Origin: Xanthostigma xanthostigma
Taxonomy: Eukaryota; Arthropoda; Insecta; Raphidioptera; Raphidiidae
Reading direction: 5' to 3'
Assembly (NCBI GenBank): GCA_963575645.1
Contig: OY754464.1
Location: forward strand, 29,899,501 to 29,963,500
DNA length: 64,000 bases
Part shown: positions 34,999 to 46,639 of the stretch, piece by piece
How the letters are laid out: each line of letters starts with the position of its first letter
Position numbering within the stretch: the first letter of the stretch is position 1
The notes under the pieces: generated by a model
Database searches by the model: none
What the model saw: only the letters and a program-made list of their open reading frames with translations
What the model was told of the DNA's origin: nothing
Position numbers and translations under genes: made by a program

Positions 34999-35731
34999 TC
35001 ATTTTTAAAACAATCAATAATATAATAAAAATATCAATTGTAGGTAATTAAAAATTGACCATCTCTCGAACAAGGCGTGACGTCATTTGTGTGCAGTCTA
35101 CGTGCAAGCAACAAGAAGGCTAAGTACCTTTTAAAATAAATTTTTATAAACTTAATAATAATAGCAGATCATTGTGACAGATACAGACTTTCATAGATAA
35201 AGGCACGCTTTATGTATTGTGTCATGTGACTATCTAATGACATCAGTTGTCGACCGTCTATAATCTACAATTAGTCAATTTGGTAATGCGTGAACCACTG
35301 CGTATATTTATTAGGTAAATTATACAAGGAGGTGCCAGCGTTGCAGAAAATATGTGTGAACTGGCTTATCAAATATCATGTCACGAGAGGCGGAGAACCG
35401 TTCTTTTTTCGGTGTTAAAATGACTACCTACTTTATATTATTGCGCGCACACAGTCATTAATTTATTATGTTTTAATCTTTATTCTCCACGGTGATAGCT
35501 CACACTGGTAAATGGCCGGTGTTTGTTTGTTTTATTAATTTTTTACTTTAATTTTTAGAGAGCATTATTTACCGATCTTTATCGGCACAGATGGCGTGCG
35601 AGTCGTATAATTATTTGGTTTTATATTCATAAAATAAAATGTGTTCAATTTATCCGCTCAGCGTTAATAATTTCTGTTTTTGTTTTCGAAGTTACACAAT
35701 TAGGTACCCACCTATCTACTGTGAAACCCTG
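34999..35731. other. Intergenic stretch, nothing recognised
   Basis: Unique-looking, mixed composition. No reading frame or repeat end. Confidence 0.4.
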
Positions 35732-35733
35732 TA

Positions 35734-36272
35734 TACAGTATGTAAACACGTAAGGTGCACATAGGGAAATTAACATTGGAAAAAAATGACTGGATCAGAG
35801 TGAGCCTTGAAATCTTGTTTTTCAATTTGACAGATAATATTCTTTTGCAAAATGAATGTGTATAATACCAAAGAAAATATTCAGATGATTACAACATAAT
35901 CGGACTTTTTTTATTAATGGGACATTAAATTCCCAAAAATACTTAAATATGGTGCGAGATCAATTAATATCTCCGCCTATTCGTGTTGAAACTAAAGACA
36001 TTGGGTCACTGATTTACCAACGTGCATACATCATACCAGTCAGACAATTTTTGAATGAAATGTTTCCCAAGAGATGGAGTTTTTTATAAGAGCTTTTTAT
36101 TATTAAAAAAGCCAAGTAAAATAAAAATAAATCAAAATAAAATAGAAATCCTCAAGATTACCACGATAATTCAACAGAAATAATAATTAGTGAAGTCATG
36201 GCTAACTCTGATCCAAGTATTTTTTCCCAATGCTAATTTCCCTATGTGCACCTTGCGCGTTTACATAGTGTA
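35734..36272. mobile_element. TA-flanked MITE with about 80-bp TIRs
   Basis: The left end TACAGTATGTAAACACG and the inverted right end TACACTATGTAAACGCG continue through AAGGTGCACATAGGGAAATT and GGATCAGAGT. TA lies on both sides. Mariner-like by its ends. No transposase. Confidence 0.78.
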
Positions 36273-36299
36273 TAGATATAAAGACTAAAATTTAATTTT

Positions 36300-38060
36300 T
36301 GAAGTAAAACTTCTACATAAAATGTTATCACGTCATGTAAACATTAATCAAAGCTTTCTTAACTAATCACTTTCTGAATGATATGTAGAATAATTTTTTT
36401 AATTTTCAAAATATTTCGAAAGTTTAGCAAAAGAATTTTTTACAAAACTTTCTATTAAAAATAAATAGTTCATTAGCCGTTATGAAAACTATGACTAACC
36501 AATATTTAATAACAATAGTTCTTAATAATGAATAATTATAAAAATCAGTCAAAAAAAATTCTTCAATAGTAAATGAATTAATTTTTTTAATGAAACAATT
36601 TTTTATTCAGAAAATATTTTTTTTAATTAGCAATAATTAAACGAAACAAACAGTTAAAATAAAAAATTAAAGCAAATGTTCAAATAAACCTCCATTTTGA
36701 TTAAGCAGTGGCTTAACTGGGTATAAAAACTTTGTTTCATTTTGTCTAACATTACAGGAGTCACATTATAAAAAAACAACGTTTTAGCACATAATATACT
36801 TAATAATGCAAATAAAACTAAACTACATACTAATACATTATTTTTTCCTCGTGTATATACATATTATAATTTGTAATAATTACAAATGTATATTATTATT
36901 TTTGTTATTATAATAGCCTTTGCCCAAGCATTGATTATTCAAATTAAAAAAAAAATCGAGCCCTTCATATTTGTTTATCATCTTTCCAATATTTGGTTTC
37001 AATCCAATTATCCGTTTGACTTGCATCGTGTATATAGTCAAACAGACGCACAGACTTTTTCCAAAAACGTATTTTTGGATTCAAGAGAGCACAAAATAAT
37101 GCTGTAAAATTTTGAAAAGTTAACTTTGATCAAAATTAGTACCATTCCTCACTTATGGTGTTGGAATGGTAAAAATTGTACATTATTTTGAACATTGTAG
37201 GACAGAACACCGTAAGGTTTATAAAAACTCAGTACTCTCGCGCTTAATAATGAACCGGTGCGTTATAATTATAGGCATAGATTTATTCGAAAATTTAATT
37301 AGGACATAAATATTGTCGAAAAAACGTGTTACCCCGAAACACTGACGTTTACAGTTCATGTTTGTCGACCATTTACACGAGGTTATAGCAATTTAAATTC
37401 CCCGTCGCCGTTTATAGTAACGTAAATGGTCTGAATTTATGAGATTTCGATAAAATCCAAATCCAGTTTATAATTTAATTTAAAGTAAAAGTTTTGCAAC
37501 AATTAAGTGTGTGGAATTTTGTCGATTTACACAAATATTTACAACAATTTATTTAAATTGCGAATTGACTAATTTACAAAAAAAACAAACTAAATATAAT
37601 ACACGTCATTTATAATTTTACCAATCCAACCCACAAGTGGGGAATGGTACTAGTTTAGGTCAAAAATAACTTTTCAAAAATTTTACAACATCTTTCCGTT
37701 TTGAGGTCCCCCTAATCCAAAAAAAATATTTTCGAAAAACTCTGTGCGTCTCTTTAGTCTATTAGTCTGTCTGCTTGTCTGTTAGTCTGTGAACCCAATA
37801 CAGGTCAAACGGATGAGCGGATTGAAACCAAATTTTGGACGGATGTTTGGTATGCAAATATGAAGAGCCCTATTGTTTTTGAGGAAAATCAGCGCATGCG
37901 CAGAAGAGATATATGCTGTAACGGTGTTTTTCATATAATAATGGTATACTTTTCATAACGGCTTATTCATCTATTTATTTTTTTAAGAAACTTTCGTTAA
38001 AAAATTTTTTTCTAAACTTTATCGTTTGGAAAATATTTTGAAAATAGTTGGCAAAACCAA
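36300..38060. repeat. Large imperfect fold-back made of one repeat family in both orientations
   Basis: The left arm is 36300-36490 plus 36945-37180. The right arm is 37615-37885 plus 37955-38060. Shared pieces when inverted: TAGTACCATTCC, TTTTGAAAAGTTA, TTTGGTTTCAATCC, CTTCATATTTG and CATAACGGCT. The left arm carries about 450 bp of extra sequence. Related single copies are at 21750 and 52930. Confidence 0.65.
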
Positions 38061-38290
38061 AAGTGCACATCCCGCAAGTTTTCCACTGTATGATAAAAAA
38101 ATAACAATTAAAAAATATTTTTAATAAATTTAAAAAGATTTAAAAATTTAAAGAAATAAATAATTAAAAATTGAAAAAATATTTTTTTTTTAAGTTTGCA
38201 AAAATAAAAAAAATTAAGAACTATACATAATATAATATATAATTAATATCAAGTGGAATAAAATAAAACAAAATAAAAAGAAAAAAAAAA
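38060..38290. other. A/T-rich low-complexity stretch
   Basis: Begins with the AAAAGTGCACATCCCGCAAG motif shared with 1690 and 29740, then runs of A and T. Confidence 0.5.
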
Positions 38291-38303
38291 GAAAAAAGTC
38301 AAT

Positions 38304-38376
38304 GATACCGTAAGGAATCGAACCCAGGACCTTGCCCTTGGGAATCCAACGGCATAACCATTACGCCACGGCTGCC
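38304..38376 (-). repeat. tRNA-like sequence (SINE head or tRNA pseudogene)
   Basis: The minus strand starts GGCAGCCGTGGCGTAATGG (A box) and has GGGTTCGATTCC (B box). It runs into a T-rich terminator downstream. The D arm folds (GGCG/TGCC), but the anticodon stem-loop and acceptor stem do not pair properly. It abuts repeat family A. Confidence 0.6.
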
Positions 38377-38399
38377 TAATACGTCTAGTGGTGTTATCG

Positions 38400-38912
38400 C
38401 GGTATACAAGTGTAGCACTTGTTTTATGGATTACACTATATTTTCACGGCGATTATTATATTGTTTTTAAACTATATTAGCTGTCAAAAATAATAAAAAA
38501 TAAAACTGTATATAAAAATTAAACTACTGAACACATTTTAGTGAATTTAAATAGGGTTCTGGTCTGATAGTAAACAAAGTGAATAAAATATAACCCAAGG
38601 CAATCCGACCAAAATTGCGATCTGTAGAGTCGTGACGTACGTACGTACATACGTACGTACGTACATACGTACAGACCAACCGACAACTGCTGTTTGTGAT
38701 TTTCAATTACAATTTTAATAGTATTTATGAACTCAAATTGATTTAAAAATGGTTCTATTTTATAGATTAGAATCTCCTCTTTTCAAAAAGCTTCAATTTG
38801 AATGGATTTCGTGTGAAATTAACTTAAATATAACTTCTTATATGAACGAAAGTCAGCTCTGACGCACAAAGCGATAATAAAGCACATACCGCTAGTTTAG
38901 CGGTATGTGCAA
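38400..38912 (-). repeat. Repeat family A, copy 3 (inverted)
   Basis: The most complete match to 618-1036 in reverse. It includes a GTACGTAC-rich block at 38637-38673 and the terminal hairpin GCACATACCGCTA / TAGCGGTATGTGC at 38880-38909. Confidence 0.7.
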
Positions 38913-39608
38913 TAAAAAAAATCAGGCGTTCTTTTGTTTTATGGATCTGTCAGAAATAAACTAGTTAGACATGCTTTGATTAATTTTTACATGACGGGGA
39001 ACATATTCTGTAGGTAACCATGGCAACGAATAGCAAATATCATATTGAATACTAGCCATTACCCGAGTCACCTCACGCGATATCAGAAATTTTATTTTCT
39101 TTATTATAATTAAATGTCATCATTTTTTAAGTTGGAATGCTCCCGTCGCCCAATTGGCTGGTTTTTTTTTTATTTAGAGTTTTATCTATTATTATCTACT
39201 ACTATTAGTTGCGCGCGACTTTGTCCGCCTGGTACCTATATAAGATATATTTGGCCCAGTTAATTTCTTTTTTATAAAACCCACCCTCGGCCCGTTCGAG
39301 TGGTTTGTTCAAAATACCATCAAACATTTATTTTTTTTATTTTCTAAGAAGAGTACCTACCTATCTTTTTTTCGAGTCACGGGTTTTTAGCTTTAACATT
39401 AAAAATATTAACTTTACGAAAAAAAATGTTTAAACTTTTCTTGTTAGAAATCGGGCAAAAAGTTTAAAAACACTTTTTTGATTGTTTTACTTATTGTTAT
39501 ATACTACGTTTCCGCCTGGTAACACGAGTTTTCATAATCAGTAAAGTCTCTTGAACTGGTTCCAGATAAAAAGAACCCGAATTCCACCTGGTTTAAAAGT
39601 CATATTAC
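38913..39608. repeat. Mosaic of small dispersed repeats
   Basis: ACATGACGGGGAACATATTCTG with TAACCATGGCAAC (also near 46870), a TAGCCATTACCCGAG motif, and AGTTGCGCGCGACTTTGTCC at 39208. These are tails of common insect repeats. No coding sequence. Confidence 0.4.
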
Positions 39609-40281
39609 CACAAAAAAAATGGTTGTCTGTAAAGTCGGTTTACGGACGATAGTTTTACGTGATAACGTATTCCGTAATACATAACCTAAACCTCCCAAAA
39701 TTTGGTTTCAATCCGCTTATCCTTGGTGTCGGAATGATAAGAAATGTCAAAAGTGACGTTTGCAACTTACAAAGTATTATGTTCTAATAATAATTAGTTA
39801 TTCCAATACTTAACTTAGAAGGCTTTGCATTTCACAATATACTAATGTCAAAAAATTGAATTAAACATTAGAAATGCAGCTGTTTTCATGTTAAGACAAG
39901 ACATACGTTTGCTTCTAATTTCCATGTACGGCAAACAAAGACAACCGGCCGCGTCGCGCCATGCATTACACAACATTGCATTTATACAGCTTTTTTTCTA
40001 TATAAATTTGTATAAAATATTTGTCTATATAAATTTGTATAAAAAAACTGTTTAGGCAAATTCTGTTATACGAAATCTATGTAAAATGTTCTCCTCTTTC
40101 GTTTAAGACTGGTTTCAAACCGATCTGATTTAAATTGAGCGAGAAATTAGCAAAAAGCACGCACAGGGTCAGGCGGAACGTTAGGAACGTTACGTTACAC
40201 TTTTTCGAACATGCAGCCGGTGTTTTATCAATTTATAATATTGGAGATTCATCAATTTATAAGACGTTATCACGTCAAAAA
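39609..40281 (+). repeat. Repeat family D, copy 1
   Basis: It matches 52368-53364 in reverse over its full length. Both extremities carry ACGTGATAACGT-type inverted motifs (about 39657-39671 and 40270-40281). Contains GGAACGTTAGGAACGTTACG. Non-coding; the 74-codon frame at its end is not a gene. Confidence 0.75.
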
Positions 40282-40687
40282 ATATATTATATAAAAATTA
40301 ATTTTATATCCGTGGCACCAGAATATTTTAATGAACTGAAATTTTGTTTAAATTCGTAATTACGGTGTACATTAATTTCAAGTAAACGATTTTATTACAA
40401 AATAAAAAAAATACTATTTCATCAGAAGCTTTCTTTAATTATTAGCGTAAACTGTTTCGCTGCAATTATAACGAACATCTAAAGAGCAAGAACAATAAAA
40501 TCCGTCAAGTCGTTAAAATATGTATAAAAAACAAGAACTCTATGTTATTACAAATATATGCATCCACCTTCTTACTTCAGCTTGTACATGATAATGCATA
40601 GCTGTGTATAGGTAGATAAATAAACTGAAAAAGCCAGAGTTATTTTTTGCCTGTGTCCCTGCTTTAAAAGGGATGGTACATTAAAAC
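40282..40687. other. Intergenic stretch, nothing recognised
   Basis: No gene or repeat end identified. Confidence 0.4.
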
Positions 40688-41035
40688 TTATTAGTGTATT
40701 GGCGTCAGTCGGTTGGCGGGACCTAGGAGTCGGACCAAAATTTCTCGACATGTCATAGCCTACTGAACATTTTGGCACTATTTTTGGATATGTCTGTTTA
40801 TATTATAGTATACTAGCGGCCCGGTATGGCTTCGCCCGAATTTGTAGATTGTCGCCGTTTTTTTCGACTTGCGTTGCAAAATTGGTCTCCACGAAAAGCG
40901 CTTTTAAATCCATTCTAATTAGTATTGGTGAAATAAATTTGAGATCGGATTAATAGTAAAGCCACACTGCCTGTATTAGCAAATACACTATAATGCTGGT
41001 AGGGTTTGGCACTGAGACCCGAGTTTTTTGTACTG
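40688..41035 (+). repeat. Repeat family T, copy 3, interrupted by an ACTAGCGGCCCGG repeat
   Basis: Family T start (GGGACCTAGGAGTCGGACC) at 40717. The ACTAGCGGCCCGG-type segment is at 40812-40915. The family T tail (GCAAATACACTATAATG, GGCACTGAGACCCGAG) is at 40978-41025. The middle of T is missing. Confidence 0.55.
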
Positions 41036-41193
41036 TTTTTATCTTCATTCATTTTCGTCACATTCATATTAAGTAAATATATATATGTATTATTTTTACT
41101 ATCGATTTCCTGCAAAAAAAAAGAAAGTCTTGTATTGTTAACTACATTCAATTCGACTAGTTACACTGCTGATTGTTATAAAAAATGTTTATT

Positions 41194-41301
41194 ATATATG
41201 TTACTGGCCAAACCCGATTTCAGGACAAACTAGTTTGGCCTACTATTCATACTAGGCCAAACTAGTTTGTCCTGAAATCGAATTTGACCGGTAACATATA
41301 T
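41194..41301. repeat. 51-bp stem hairpin
   Basis: Arms 41194-41244 and 41251-41301 pair with about five mismatches around a 6-nt loop (ATTCAT). Both contain GGACAAACTAGTTTGGCC. In size and loop it resembles a long miRNA-like or MITE hairpin. An ATTCAAAC box follows, and a tRNA-like B box on the minus strand is possible at about 41318. Confidence 0.8.
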
Positions 41302-41329
41302 TTGTCACCGACAGGATTCAAACTTCGAA

Positions 41330-42510
41330 CTACTAATTTCGGGTTGGTAGATTTTTCAATTTATCCAGTCACACAATGATAATTTATTTTTATAAGCAAT
41401 AGTAACTGTTCAATCCACTGCATGCGAGAGACAATTTTTATTCACAATTGAAACATTAGATATATATAACGTTGCTGGTTTGTGCTAGACCCTTCATTTT
41501 CTTTTAATTTACGTACAAAAGTTTCTATTTGAAATCGTCTATTAGAAAATTAGACTAGATAATTTTGGCAATTATATTTAATACTAGATTTTAAATTTGC
41601 ATTTTATTATAAATTAATTTTTTTTTGTTTTTAATTTTTATCTCTAGTCAACTTATTATTGTAAACGTCCAATATTTAACTATTAATTTTTTATTGTGTT
41701 AAACGAAGAAAGTTTAATAATTTATTTCCAAACTAATTAGGTCGTGCACAGAAATATTAATATTTTAAAGTAAGAAATCTAAGTTAATACTGACTTAAAT
41801 GTACAATGGAGTGCAATATTTATAAGACGATTAATTAGCTACTAGAAAAATTATGACTTTTATAAAGTAGGCGTCACAAAATAGTGCCAAGTATCACAGC
41901 GCCACAACATTTAACATAAAATCTGTACAACTTGTCTTGCATTCAATTTCAACAAGCTACTTATTTTAGATTTAAATTATTAGTAATACGCGCGATACGT
42001 ATTGCCTAATGCCTATTATACTACGCATGTTTAATTAAACAACAAACTGTTCACGAAGCCAAGTTATGTTACCCAAATCTTCTCATTCCTCTATTCTGCC
42101 ACGCATCACTATTCTTTGTTGGCAAGATGATCGTTGGCCTCTTTCTGCCTCATCTCCTTTTTCACAATTCATCATTTTATATCTCAACTAATAGATATAA
42201 TAGATCTAAAATACGTTCCAACTAGTCATTATTATGACGTTTAATATAATAATATTGTGTTTAGTGTACCCTGTACAATAATGATATTCTAATAGCTATC
42301 TAATCACTTTTGTGGCCTTTATGCAAGTCTACAGTTCGAGATATTTTATTAGACCATCCGCTCAATGTTCTCTAATACCGGGAAACTTTTTATATTAGAA
42401 TCCAAATGTCAGAAATTATATATTTATTTAATTTATTTATAAACAATTGTTGTACAGTATTGATCAAAAATGTCATATTATGTAGGTATACTCTTCTTGA
42501 ATTCATGCTA
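41330..42510. other. Intergenic stretch, nothing firm
   Basis: AT-rich, no assigned frames. A locally GC-richer part lies at 42060-42170. Confidence 0.4.
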
Positions 42511-42529
42511 AATTGGTACAGCATTAAAA

Positions 42530-43225
42530 AAAACTCGGGTCGCAGTGCGAAACCCTGCCGACAATATAGTGTATTTGCTTACACAGGCAGTGTGGCTTTA
42601 TTATGTGAACTTAACTCTTTTGTTTTTGATCAAAATAAGAATTTTAACCCCTTAATACATCCCTTAAAATAATATTTTTTTTCTTAATTTCAATATTACT
42701 ATCAATTGACCAAATTAAATTCACCCTTCACTAAGTAAATCCATATCTACAAACTAAAGTTTTCATAAAATTTTTAATTCCGGTCCTGTCGGGCCGATTT
42801 TAATAAAATTTTGAAAGCACATTTATATCATTACTAAATGGTTAAATTTCAATTTTGAAACGATTCGGAGAAATTTTTCGGTATTTTTGGGCCCAAAAAT
42901 ATTTTTCAACCTCTAAAACCTACCCTTAAGGTGGCCCGATTGGGCCCATTTTAAATAGGCTTCGTGCGGTGATGGATTTTAACATGTGGTCCAAATTTCA
43001 TTAAAATCAATTAACTCCTTCGAAAGTTATTGCCCGCACACTTATATATATATATCTATATATATATATAAATATATATATATACATATATATATAAACA
43101 TTTCCAAAAATGGTGCCAAACTTCTTAGGAGGCTATGAAACGTCGAGAAATTTTGGTCCGACCCCTAGGTCCCGCCATCCGACCGACGCCAATAGTGTAA
43201 GTGCCTTATGGCAAATACACTAATA
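42530..43225 (-). repeat. Repeat family T, copy 4, with (TA)n
   Basis: Near-complete inverted copy of 26667-27440. On the plus strand it starts CTCGGGTCGCAGTGCG and ends GTGCCTTATGGCAAATACAC. The (TA)n tract is at about 43043-43096. Confidence 0.75.
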
Positions 43226-44173
43226 ACAAAACGTTTGTAACACAATTCCGAGTGTTTTGCTTCAGTTTTACCAATGTAGAACTTAGTTTTATTTTTTTTG
43301 TGCACAACTCTTTCGAATAACACTTTTGACAAGACTTTGATGACAATTGGTATAATGTTAGACGGTCAAAAGGCGACGTCCAGAAATTGTAAGCTGTTTG
43401 GAATACAATATTGCGGAGCTCGAAACATCAGCTGCATGAGTGCTGTAATAGTTTATTGTATTGTTGCTCTTTTTCTGTTCCAGCCATTCTACAATACCTA
43501 TGCTATCTTTAACTGATCATAATATTATACCAGCAATAACCTAGGGCTGGAGAATACTTTAGAAATTACAATTAATTTTTAAACATAAGCATTAAGAGAA
43601 AATATTTAAGTAATCGGTTGGTTAAGATTTAAGATTAGTTGAGAATTAAATGAGAATAAAATATAAAATAAATAAAAAAAAATTAATCAAGCACACAGTG
43701 TAGACGAGTCTTTTTTAATAAGACCGCCAACTACTGTAAAGATCATATTATGGGCCTGGCAGTAATATAACTACGGAAACTTACAAGATATACTCGTATT
43801 TATCGCCGATTTCAAGTAAGAAACTGTTTTAACTTTTATTTTGAGGAATTGAAGATAACCGCAAAAATATAGCAGCCAAGGCATTTGTTCTCAAAATTAA
43901 AACTCGGTTCTCCCGATTGCATGCCACTCAATTATGTAAGGTCATTTTAATCGTTATTTATTATCCGTCGATAATTATTTGCCACATTAATTACTATATT
44001 GCTTTATAATGGGTAAGTAATGCATAAAAAAAGTATGCGTGAGACTCTTGCGTGTTAGAAGAGAAACTTCTTAGATTCTAGCAATTGTTGATGATTTTAT
44101 TATTTCAGGATTAGAGAATGGTAATGGTAGAATTTGTCACCGTCTCTAGAGAACACAGTACGCCCTGCACATG
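43226..44173. other. Intergenic stretch, nothing recognised
   Basis: The 72-codon frame at 43298-43516 has no recognisable signature. Confidence 0.4.
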
Positions 44174-44181
44174 CGTGTAGA

Positions 44182-44646
44182 CAGTGCCGGATTAATCATT
44201 AGGCAGAGTAGGCAACTGCCTAGGGGCCCCGCATCGACTAGGGGCCCGTGCACGCACCAAGAAAAAAAACTTTTCATTGAACGAAAATTTTATTTGAAAA
44301 TTTGTATGAAATATCCCAACAACAATATTATTTTCTTTCGTTGTTTATTGTAATTTATTGCATTTAACAAGATAAAATTTAATATAACTACGTCACGTCT
44401 CATTTCTCTTTCCTGACCCAACAAAAAACCTGGATCATCAATTATCTATAACAAAGCTAGCGAGTCAGGTAAGGCGATGCTGCAGCTTCTAGTCAAAGTA
44501 ATCATGTTGTTATACAATATCACATAAGACATTGCAGTAACAGGATGCCTGGAGCCGATCATCTGGAAGTTACTCACATCCCTTCATCAACTTGAAAAGA
44601 TCTGATTGAATTGCCTAGGGGCCCGGACAAGGTTAATCCGGCCCTG
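44182..44646. mobile_element. hAT-type MITE with perfect 8-bp duplication
   Basis: Ends CAGTGCCGGATTAATC and (inverted) CAGGGCCGGATTAACC. Duplication CGTGTAGA at 44174-44181 and 44647-44654. Subterminal GCCTAGGGGCCC motifs occur at both ends. Non-coding. Confidence 0.9.
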
Positions 44647-45069
44647 CGTGTAGAGTGCCTAAAAGAGTTTTACTTCAAAAACTTGTTTATAACAGATTAT
44701 TACAAGAGCCGAATCAGTATGAAATTTTTATTCATCCTTACAGTTTTTTAACACATGTGCAACTCACACACTTATGGCTGAATGTTATTGTTCAACTGGT
44801 CATGGAAATAACCATTTCATCGCCATTCAACCATAAAATATTGCACTACTACTTTCGTTTTTATTCGCCGCAATTCAGATATACCTACATACTATGTAAT
44901 GTATATGCAGTAAATGGACACGTGTGTTCTCAGATGCGTGCATCAATTATTGTATAAAATATTGTATTTTTGTGGCCCAAATAAACGCTGAATTATTAGA
45001 AATTATTAGAGTTATTATATAAACACATGTCGATAATGGTTATTTTGTGAATCAATTCAAGAATATATA

Positions 45070-45388
45070 CAGTCAAACCTAGAGTGAGTGAGAACTGGGT
45101 AAGCGAGAAAACTCTCTAAGTGAGAGTAACTGCCAGGTACAGTCTTTGTAACCCTTTAAAACATAGAAACAGAAACCTCTATAAGAGAAAGACGTTTTTC
45201 ATTCATGTCGAATAATACATAGGTACATGTTTTATCACTACATATTTGCTGTATTTTTATAGAGCCTCTATACGTGAGAAAGGCCACTCCTGTACCTCTA
45301 TAAGCTAGAAACTCAGGTTAGTGAAAAACCTCCATAAGCGAAAAAGAGATAGCGGTCCCTTGAACCCTTGCTTATCCAGGTTCGGCTT
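45070..45388. mobile_element. Pogo-like MITE, degraded
   Basis: TA on both sides. The left end CAGTCAAACCTAGAGTGAG and the inverted right end AAGCCGAACCTGGATAAG are imperfect inverted repeats. Internal CTCTATAAG-type motifs and GCGGTCCCTTGAACCC recall the pogo/Tigger MITE style seen at 48474. Confidence 0.55.
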
Positions 45389-45439
45389 TATTTAGAAAAG
45401 AAATACGACCAAAAAACTTTTTGACATCATTCCGGAACA

Positions 45440-45750
45440 GATACTGTGGAAGAAAACAGTGTCAAGGGCGGAATGTTTTTTTTGATTCCTTTTTAAATTT
45501 CCTCGAAGCGTTTGTCGACTTCTTCGACTGTGAAGAGTCGACAACGTTAGATCCCGGCAGTAAAAAAGCAATTTTTTTATTGTAGCTGATGTTCGTTCGC
45601 AGAGAGTGGATCTTCTGACGGACGCGACCGACAACGATCATGTATATTCTTACGTAACAACGTCCGATGTTGATCAGCTTAGCCGCAGAGCGTAGCAGAG
45701 TCCCGAGCAATAAGATTAGCGTCCGGAATTCAGACGGCTCCTTCACATTA
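45440..45750. other. GC-richer island with competing open frames
   Basis: A minus-strand 94-codon frame (45746-45462, alternative start) and a plus-strand frame both look codon-like. The plus-strand frame reads FVDFFDCEESTTLDPG, meets a TAG near 45578, and is followed by ADVRSQRVDLLTDATDN in another frame. No family recognised. It may be a decayed exon of a gene or transposon. Confidence 0.3.
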
Positions 45751-46574
45751 TCCTGTCCTCTTAGTCGACCTTATTTCTCCTATAACATGTATTCCTACTA
45801 CTACACTACGTTTACAGATCGTCATCTCATTCAACTCCACGCACTGGGATTTTTTTCTACACGTGTTCACTTGTCCTGTATATTAATAATAATAAGCGGT
45901 TTTTATTTATACATTCATAGGATAATATAAATTGTTTTAAAAGTAGATACATAAAAACGTTATAAATATTGTTCATTATGATAAAAATTTGAGTTTAAAA
46001 AATATTTTTAATTTTTTTTTTAAGTTTGAAGTTGTTTGAACTTTTGATTTCATGTGGTACTTGGTTCTAGAATCATGGCATTGAGAAATCCGTCTCGAGC
46101 AACGCTTTGATTTGTTTTGCATGTTTTAAATACGCTGTAGTTTCCCGTCTGATGATGATTAATCAGTGCATTCAAAAGCATTCCTTAGATAATCACAAAC
46201 TAAATTATTCTACTTCTAAACTATACCTACACGGTTTATTGACAAATACCTAAAATAAAATTACTTTCGTAGATAGGAAGTAGATTTATAGGATTTTTTT
46301 TAATCAAAACCATGCCTGAATTACAAGGCTGTGCTATAAGAGATCGTAGTTTCCACGGAACCTGGACCCTAAAATGATTCCGCGCATTGATAATAATGTC
46401 TCCCTTGCAATATATTTTTTGATTTTCTAAAAAAAACTTCTAAAAATTTAACCTCCATTAGCTACTTAAATGATTGCAATGGTGAACTTTTCATTGCAAT
46501 TCATTATTTTATTTCAATATTAGATGCTTGGGAAGACCACATTCCAAAAAAATTTTTGTTTAAAAAGTTTGAAA
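45751..46574. other. Intergenic stretch, nothing recognised
   Basis: No gene or clear repeat end. Confidence 0.4.
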
Positions 46575-46577
46575 AAC

Positions 46578-46634
46578 CTTTAATGAGCTGATTTCGTATC
46601 ATAATAGGTACATCATCAGATTACAATAAATCCT
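46578..46634 (-). ncRNA. Weak hammerhead-ribozyme-like sequence
   Basis: The minus strand has CTGATGA (46619-46613) and stem II GTACC/GATAC with one mismatch around TATTAT. GAAA is at 46595-46592. Stem I is TAAT/ATTA. Stem III is not convincingly formed (GAAATCAGCTC). The same extra U after the CUGANGA box as at 18295 supports common ancestry with that family. Confidence 0.4.
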
Positions 46635-46639
46635 CTATA

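Noticed and set aside
38304-38376. Functional tRNA gene
   Set aside because: A and B boxes are good, but anticodon and acceptor stems do not fold canonically; a SINE head or pseudogene is more likely.
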